Below are positions 45,819 to 64,000 of a DNA stretch of 64,000 nt, piece by piece. The notes beneath the pieces were generated by a model. That model made no database searches. It was not told the origin of the DNA and saw only the letters and a list, made by a program, of their open reading frames with translations. The translations under genes and the position numbers were made by a program. The number at the start of each line of letters is the position of its first letter. Positions within the stretch are counted from its first letter, which is position 1. This stretch comes from Diadophis punctatus similis (lineage: Eukaryota > Chordata > Lepidosauria > Squamata > Dipsadidae): the NCBI GenBank assembly GCA_023053685.1, contig JALIGW010000026.1:3068742-3132741 (forward strand). Direction: 5' to 3'.

Positions 45819-46325
45819 GATGGCTGGCTGGCTTTATTTCTGTCTGGAGGGGGGGTAGCGAAGGGGGGGGGTTAAATTTGCTGGGAAAGCCGATTTGTAG
45901 GCAGCCGCCCCCCCGGCTTCTTGGAGAGCTGCTTGCTGCTGCTGCCGCCCCCGCCGCGATTGCCCAAGGAAGTGGCGCTTTTTGCGCTCGCCTTGCCTTG
46001 CCTGGGCTGTGCCACGTAGGCCGATTCTTAAAGGAACCGCGCGAGGCCCAGAGCAGCCGGCAGGGAAGGGAAGGGAAGGGCGGGCGGACGGGAGGGCCAG
46101 ACCCACGGGAGGGCGGGCAAGGGGGAAAGGAAAGGAAGGCCGGCCCTCTCTTGTCCCGCCCCAGTCGGGATCCCCGCCCGCAGCGCCGAAGGGTTGGAGA
46201 GATGCGCCGCGCGTAAAAACGCGCGCTCCGCCCGGTGCGCAAAAGTTGCAAAAGGAAAGCGGCGGCGCCGGCGGCTGCGATGGGCTTTTTTCCTCCAATT
46301 TTGCGCCAACTCGCTTCCAAAATTA

Positions 46326-46572
46326 AGGGGCGTGCATAAGCGCATCGCTGTGCCTACCGTCCCTGTCCTACTGTCCTCTTTTATCGTTAATTTAATTTAA
46401 TTTAATATAATAGATTTGTATGCCGCCCAACTCCCAAGGGACTTTTTATTTATGTTTATACAAACTACTACTATCCTATACATGTTTGACAAATAAATAA
46501 ATAAATAAATAAATAAATAAACTAATAAATAAATAAATAAACTAATAAATAAACTAATAAATAAACTAATAA

Positions 46573-46603
<31 letters not shown>

Positions 46604-46605
46604 TA

Positions 46606-46636
<31 letters not shown>

Positions 46637-46710
46637 GATAATAGATAATAGATAATAGATAATAGATAAATAATTAATTAATTAATAAATAAATAAATAA
46701 TAAATAAAAT
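46326..46710 (+). repeat. LINE 3' end with (AATA)n expansion
   Basis: GGGGCGTGCATAAGCGCATC and GTCCCTGTCCTACTG match the 4766 family; then ACAAATAAATAAATAAATAA grows into about 220 bases of AATA/ATAAT/AGATAAT repeats. Confidence 0.8.
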
Positions 46711-46829
46711 GATGAAATGGCGCCATCAGAGAGGGGGGAAATCGCAGCAAGGACGGTGTGGCTGGTCGCACCTACAGATGCTTGGGCTGGCTTGGGCGTT
46801 TTGGGGGCTCCAATCAAGTTAACATTTTA

Positions 46830-46985
46830 TCAGATGAACAGAGTTGGAAGGGACCTTGAAGGTCATCTAGTCCAACCCCCTGCCCAAGCAGGAGACCCTT
46901 ACATCTGCCTCTGCCTAGGATCGAACTCACAACCTCCTGATTGTGGCTCTACCTCTAGGCTGCAGCAGCTGGGTTGGGCCACCTA
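46830..46985 (-). repeat. CR1-type 3'-end fragment
   Basis: AACAGAGTTGGAAGGGACCT, GTCATCTAGTCCAACCCC and CCTAGGATCGAACTCACAAC. Confidence 0.75.
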
Positions 46986-47044
46986 ACAAGCCGGCCGGCC
47001 AGATGTTTGGGCTGGAGTTTGCATTTTTTTTTTTGCCTAGCTAT

Positions 47045-48196
47045 TAGGCTGCCCAGATGTCCTGATTTTATCAGGATTCTCCTGGTTTTTATTTTTTTAT
47101 TTTTTATTAAAAAGTTTTTTATTTATAAAACAGGTAAAAAAACAAAGAGACAAAACATACAATAAACGTAAAGAACAAGTACATAACGAATCGTAATCTA
47201 GTATACATATTTACATTCCGCTAATTTATACATCGTTATTTATCTTAAATTGCAAAGAATGAGTTAAAGAACAGTTTTTCTTTTCATCTCCACCATTTTA
47301 ATTTTTAATCTTGGTTCTCCTTTCTCCCCACCAATGATATAATTTATTCCAGGTTTCAATATATTCAATTTCATCTTTCCCCTTCATTTCTGACGTTAAC
47401 CTATCCATTTCAGCACATGTTAATATTTTGCGTAAAATTTCTTCTTCTGTGGGTATGTTTTGTTTTTTCCAATTTTGAGCAAAAGTTAACCTTGCGGCAG
47501 TCAATATATGTAGCATTAAGTATATTATGTTTTTGTCATATTTATCTAATGTTATCCCTAATAAAAAGAGTTCTGGTTTGAGGTCCAATTTTATTTTTAA
47601 TATTTCTTCCAGCCATTGTTTGATTGTTGTCCAGAATTCTCGTGCTTTGTGGCACTCCCACCACATATGATAATATGTGCCGGGTTGCGGGATTCTCCTG
47701 ATTTTTAGAAGCGTGTCCTGATTCTGAAAATGTCCTGGTTTTGTCCTGAAATTCGAGTTCCCATCCTGATTTGTCCTGAACAATTTTAGGATAATCAAGA
47801 TGGACGTTAAATGAAAGTACGTTTTTGCACTACTTGTGTTTTAGTTCAACCGCTTCATTTTCAGGCAGATTCTCTTATGTATTGCTACGGAAGTTTCTGT
47901 GTGCATTTTCGTGTGCACCCTTTGCAAGAAGCAGTGGACAGACGGTCGAAATCGATTGGATGTTGAAACCGTGAAATGCTTGCTTCAAATTAAAATAAAT
48001 CCTTCTTCTTCACCTTGTGGCGAAATGTATAAAAAGATTTTGGGCGACGAAAATTTGCTGAATAAGATATGATCTAATAGTAAATACGTGTGAATATGAT
48101 GTTTTATTCGCTTTGTTGAAGTAATAAATGTTATATTGAGAAGTGCTATTTTTTTAAACTGTCCTGATTTTGGATCAAAGGTATCTGGGCACCCTA
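47045..48196 (+). mobile_element. hAT transposon remnant with 8-bp TSD and transposase tail
   Basis: TSD CTAGCTAT at 47037-47044 and 48197-48204 (perfect). Ends TAGGCTGCCCAGATGTCC and GGTATCTGGGCACCCTA are inverted repeats. Around 47937-48070 one frame reads WTDGRNRLDVETVKCLLQIK, the C-terminal signature of hAT transposases. The L1 at 47085-47689 is nested in it; without that the element is about 547 bp. Confidence 0.8.
47085..47689 (-). mobile_element. 5'-truncated L1 nested in a hAT element, 11-bp TSD
   Basis: Flanked by GGATTCTCCTG at 47074-47084 and 47690-47700. Minus-strand frame: TYYHMWWECHKAREFW, ELFLLGITLDKYD, ILTAARLTFAQNWKKQNIPT, an L1 ORF2 C-terminus related to the 37030 copy. Confidence 0.85.
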
Positions 48197-48342
48197 CTAG
48201 CTATCAAGTCATCCAATCAGATGTTTAGGCTGGGTTTGGCACCTCTCAAGTCATCTTAGGGCATTTTGCTATTTTGATCCACCTGTCATGTCATCCAGCC
48301 AGATGCTTGCGCTGGATTTGGCCCTTGGGGCCACCTATCACA

Positions 48343-48461
48343 ATAGTCAGCCAACTGTGGCAAGAAAGGTTATAAAATGGGGCAAACCTCACTTAACTGC
48401 TGTCTCGCTTAGCAACATAAATTTCGGGCTCAATTGTGGACATAAGTCGAGGATTCCCCAT
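48343..48461. mobile_element. Partial TA-MITE
   Basis: CAACTGTGGCAAGAAAGGTT to GACATAAGTCGAGGATTCC. Confidence 0.6.
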
Positions 48462-48785
48462 ATAGTTGGCTTCAACGGACATGCTAAACCAGAACCGAAA
48501 CAAAACAATGATCGTTTAGGGTGACAGGTGAATCCACCATTCAAACTTCTCTGAAAGTCCAAAAATACAGTTTCTACAGAATTACCTGCATTTATATGCT
48601 TATTAGATGTGGGTGGTACAATTTACCTTGCCAAAAGTCGTGTTGGTTCTCGTCCAACCAGATTATTCCCCTAGTACTGTAGATTGCTTAAGAAATCTGT
48701 CTCCCAGGATGTGTCTATCCCAGAGGTCCCCAAACTTGGCAACTTTAAGACTTGTGGACTTCCACTCCCAGAATTCTCCAGCCAT

Positions 48786-49550
48786 CATCGGTTCAGTTCT
48801 GCAACCCAACAAGACAGACACAGACTTCAGAGGATAATCAGAACTGCAGAAAAAACAATTACTGCCAACCTGCCTTCCATTGAGGACCTGTATACTTCAC
48901 AAGTCAAAAAGAGGGCCGTGAAAATATTTACTGACCCCTCGCATCCTGGACACAAACTGTTTCAACTCCTACCCTCAAAACGACGCTATAGAGCTCTGCA
49001 CACCGACAACTAGACACAAGAACAGTTTTTTCCCGAACGCCATTACTCTGCTAAACAAATAATTCCCTCAACACTGTCAAACTATTCACTAGGCTGCATT
49101 ACGATTACTATTAGTCTTCTCATCGTTCCTATCACCCATCTCCTCCCACTTATGACTGTATGACTGTAACTTGTTGCTTGTATCCTTACGATTTATATTA
49201 ATATTGTTTCCTGATTGCTTATTTGTACCTTATGACAATCATTAAGTGTTGTACCTCATGATTCTTGACGAATGTATCTTTTCTTTTATGTACACTGAGA
49301 GCATATGCACCAAAGACAAATTCCTTGTGTGTCCAATCACACTTGGCCAATAAAGAATTCTATTCTATTCTATTCTATTCTATTCTATTCTATTCTATTC
49401 TATTCTATTCTATTCTATTCTATTCCTACTCTCTACTCTATTCTTCATTATTCTATTCTCTCCTCTACATTCTATTCTATTCTATTCTATTCTATTCTAT
49501 TCTATTCTATTCTATTCTATTCTATTCTATTCTATTCTATTCTATTGAAG
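48786..49550 (+). repeat. CR1/L3 LINE ORF2 tail, 3' UTR and (ATTCT)n array
   Basis: The frame to 49012 ends in LPSIEDLYTSQVKKRAVKIF and DPSHPGHKLFQLLPSKRRYR, the CR1-clade ORF2 C-terminus. The 3' UTR follows, then CACTTGGCCAATAAAGAATTC and an ATTCT array of about 190 bases with a short scrambled middle. Confidence 0.9.
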
Positions 49551-50185
49551 ACCTCTCCGTTCGTTACCTGGAACAGATGTTAGAATAAACTCGTCTGTAA
49601 TTTCCAGGATCTTCCCAAATTCTGTTGAGATTTTGGTGCCATTTTAATGCAGAGGTTAAATGACACCTGGGAGTTTCCGATTTCAGAGATGTTGGTATTT
49701 TATCCTGTTTACTTTTCCAAAGCTATCCTCTTGGACTTGGTACTGGGTTAATGTTTGATTGATGAATAAAGCTGACCATTGTCTTTTGCCCTCTTTAAAG
49801 GTTCTTAAAGCACCCGTTCTGAAAAAGTTGGGTAGAAGTACTGTGTGCCTGTATTTTTCTGCAATAAAGACGGATGCAAAGAATTAATTGAGCTGCTCTC
49901 TTGTGTTTTCTAGCTTCAACACAATTTTAATTTGTGGGGTCCTTGGTGCTCTTTGAACTTGGTGGTTTTCTTGGATGTTACCTAGTTGGGTGACAAGAAA
50001 ACAACCAAGCTCAGAGAGCACCAAAGTAAGTTACAAATATTCTCCTCTTTCAATACCTTTTAATTCTCCATCTTCAACTTTGAAGACAGCTCTTTAGCTC
50101 ATATTCTGTTTCTAATGTATATTAAGACTATTGTTTTGGACTCAATTTCCCTTCCACGTATTATTTCAAGAATTTGTTTTTAAAT

Positions 50186-50395
50186 CCTTCCTTCCTTCCT
50201 TCCTCCACTCTCTTTTCTTTCCTCCACCTCCTTCCTTTCCTTCCTCCCTCCCCTTTTCTCTCCCTTTCCTTCCTTCCTTTCCTTGTTCCTTTCCTCCCTT
50301 CCTCCCTCCCTTCCTTTCCTTCCTTCTTTCCTCCACTCTTTTCTTTCCTCTGACTCTTTCCTTTCCTTCCTTCTTTCCTTCCTTCCTTCCCCCAC
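50186..50395. repeat. (TTCC)n microsatellite
   Basis: Imperfect CCTT/TTCC tract of about 200 bases. Long Ser/Phe/Pro and Lys/Glu/Gly frames on its two strands are artefacts. Confidence 0.95.
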
Positions 50396-51190
50396 AAACC
50401 CACCCACCCATCCGTCCGTCTCTCCATATTTCTCCTCCCCTCCTCTTTATTATTGTTATTACCAGAGTTTCCAAACTCTAAACCCTGGTTAACAGAGAAG
50501 AAGACAAAACAGAGAAGAAAAGAGGAAAAACAATGAATTGAGCTGCTGATCATCACTTTATTTTCCTTAACATTTTATCTCCTCACCTGGTTGCCAAAAG
50601 GGGGTCAAATCAAGAGAATTTGAAAGGGAAGGGGGAATGAATATAATTTTTCTCTCTCTTCCTTTGGGGGGACAGCTGTTTCCTCCAAACTGTCCCCCCC
50701 AATTAATCTCTAAATATATTCTGTACTTGCCCAAGGAAAAAAAAGTTGGTTTTTTTCCCCCAGAACAAACTGCCTCCGATTGGGAGATTTTTTTTTCCCC
50801 TCCACGTTTCCGGATCACTTTTGCTTTCCTTTGCAAACGGTTCCTCCAAGGAATTCTGCAGAGGCTCGAAGACTTTCCTAAACGGAAAAGACCCCCGACT
50901 CAAAATAGTTTGTCTGTTTCGTGCAGGGGTTTTTTTTTTTTGTGGTGGAGGAAGGGAGAGACAAATAAAAGCACTTTTGCAGATGCCCCGGGCGCCTTTG
51001 CCAGACCCCTTTCGCGAGTTGAAATCTATTTTTCTCGGAACCTCCTGATTGATGGATGATTGATGGATGGATGATGGATGGATGGAGGAAAGGAATACGG
51101 AATGGGGCGTGGACGGAAAGGGGGGGGGCTAGAGAAAACAGACAGGGAGGGGCAGGAGAGAACGATCTCCTCGGGGAGGGGGCTAGAGCC
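50396..51190. other. STKLD1 upstream flank
   Basis: No exon or repeat of known family apart from the ATGGATGG-type tract at 51044-51084. The 51100-51230 part is G-rich and probably holds the STKLD1 start region. Confidence 0.35.
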
Positions 51191-51229
51191 GTTTATGACC
51201 GTCGCCCACGCCCCATTATATCTTCAGCC

Positions 51230-63956
<12,727 letters not shown>

Positions 63957-64000
63957 GTGAGCCTCCCGAGCGAGAAGGAAGATTGGGGCGTTCGGGCGGT

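Noticed and set aside
50131..50556. Ser/Phe/Pro-rich and Lys/Glu/Gly-rich frames
   Set aside because: Translations of the TTCC microsatellite.

Overview
This window is nuclear DNA from a squamate reptile, most likely an advanced (colubroid) snake. It holds the vertebrate Surfeit locus in its conserved order: SURF6(-), MED22/SURF5(-), RPL7A/SURF3(+), SURF1(-), SURF2(+), SURF4(-), STKLD1(+). The snake call rests on CR1/L3 LINE 3' ends that run straight into (ATTCT)n arrays (about 2228-2720, 45262-45705, 48786-49550), on tRNA-derived SINEs of Sauria type, and on long GATA (Bkm-type) arrays. I rebuilt the genes exon by exon from splice sites and reading phase. Every complete gene gives an open protein of near-human length: SURF6 367 aa, MED22 140 or 205 aa, RPL7A 266 aa, SURF1 308 aa, SURF2 about 240 aa, SURF4 271 aa. 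STKLD1 runs off the right edge after 15 coding exons (about 511 residues seen).

Layout. 1-800: a CR1 scrap, then one unassigned exon-like segment (558-634, minus). 804-4144: SURF6. 4145-7790: intergenic DNA with SINE, LINE, microsatellites and a CpG-rich patch without a gene. 7811-11656: MED22 with two alternative 3' ends. About 12840-13025: divergent MED22/RPL7A promoter. 13023-18106: RPL7A, a TOP-type ribosomal protein gene with four intronic box C/D snoRNA candidates, two U24-like and two U36-like. 18371-25289: SURF1, convergent with RPL7A. 25290-25365: 76-bp bidirectional SURF1/SURF2 promoter with YY1 and ETS sites. 25366-30745: SURF2. 33118-45818: SURF4, with introns full of transposons including a solo LTR with target-site duplication. 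45819-51229: CpG island, then repeat-rich intergenic DNA. 51230-64000: STKLD1, with about 600 bp of GATA repeats in intron 1.

Functionally these are housekeeping genes linked by position rather than by one pathway. RPL7A, SURF6 and SURF2 belong to ribosome structure and assembly, MED22 to the Mediator head, SURF1 to cytochrome c oxidase assembly, and SURF4 to ER cargo export. STKLD1 encodes a pseudokinase with a helical-repeat tail.

Most of the rest is transposon-derived. The dominant family is a TA-flanked MITE of about 370 bp with at least 17 copies. Several hAT-type elements are framed by 8-bp target-site duplications that can be read directly. Two 5'-truncated L1 insertions have 11- and 15-bp duplications. 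There are several minisatellites, including one in the first intron on each side of the SURF1/SURF2 promoter. I saw no prokaryotic features, no CRISPR array and no clearly novel multi-gene system. The most useful non-obvious results are the alternative MED22 terminal exon, the duplicated U24-like snoRNA, the STKLD1 pseudokinase that keeps DFG but has HRN, and the orphan exon at 558-634.
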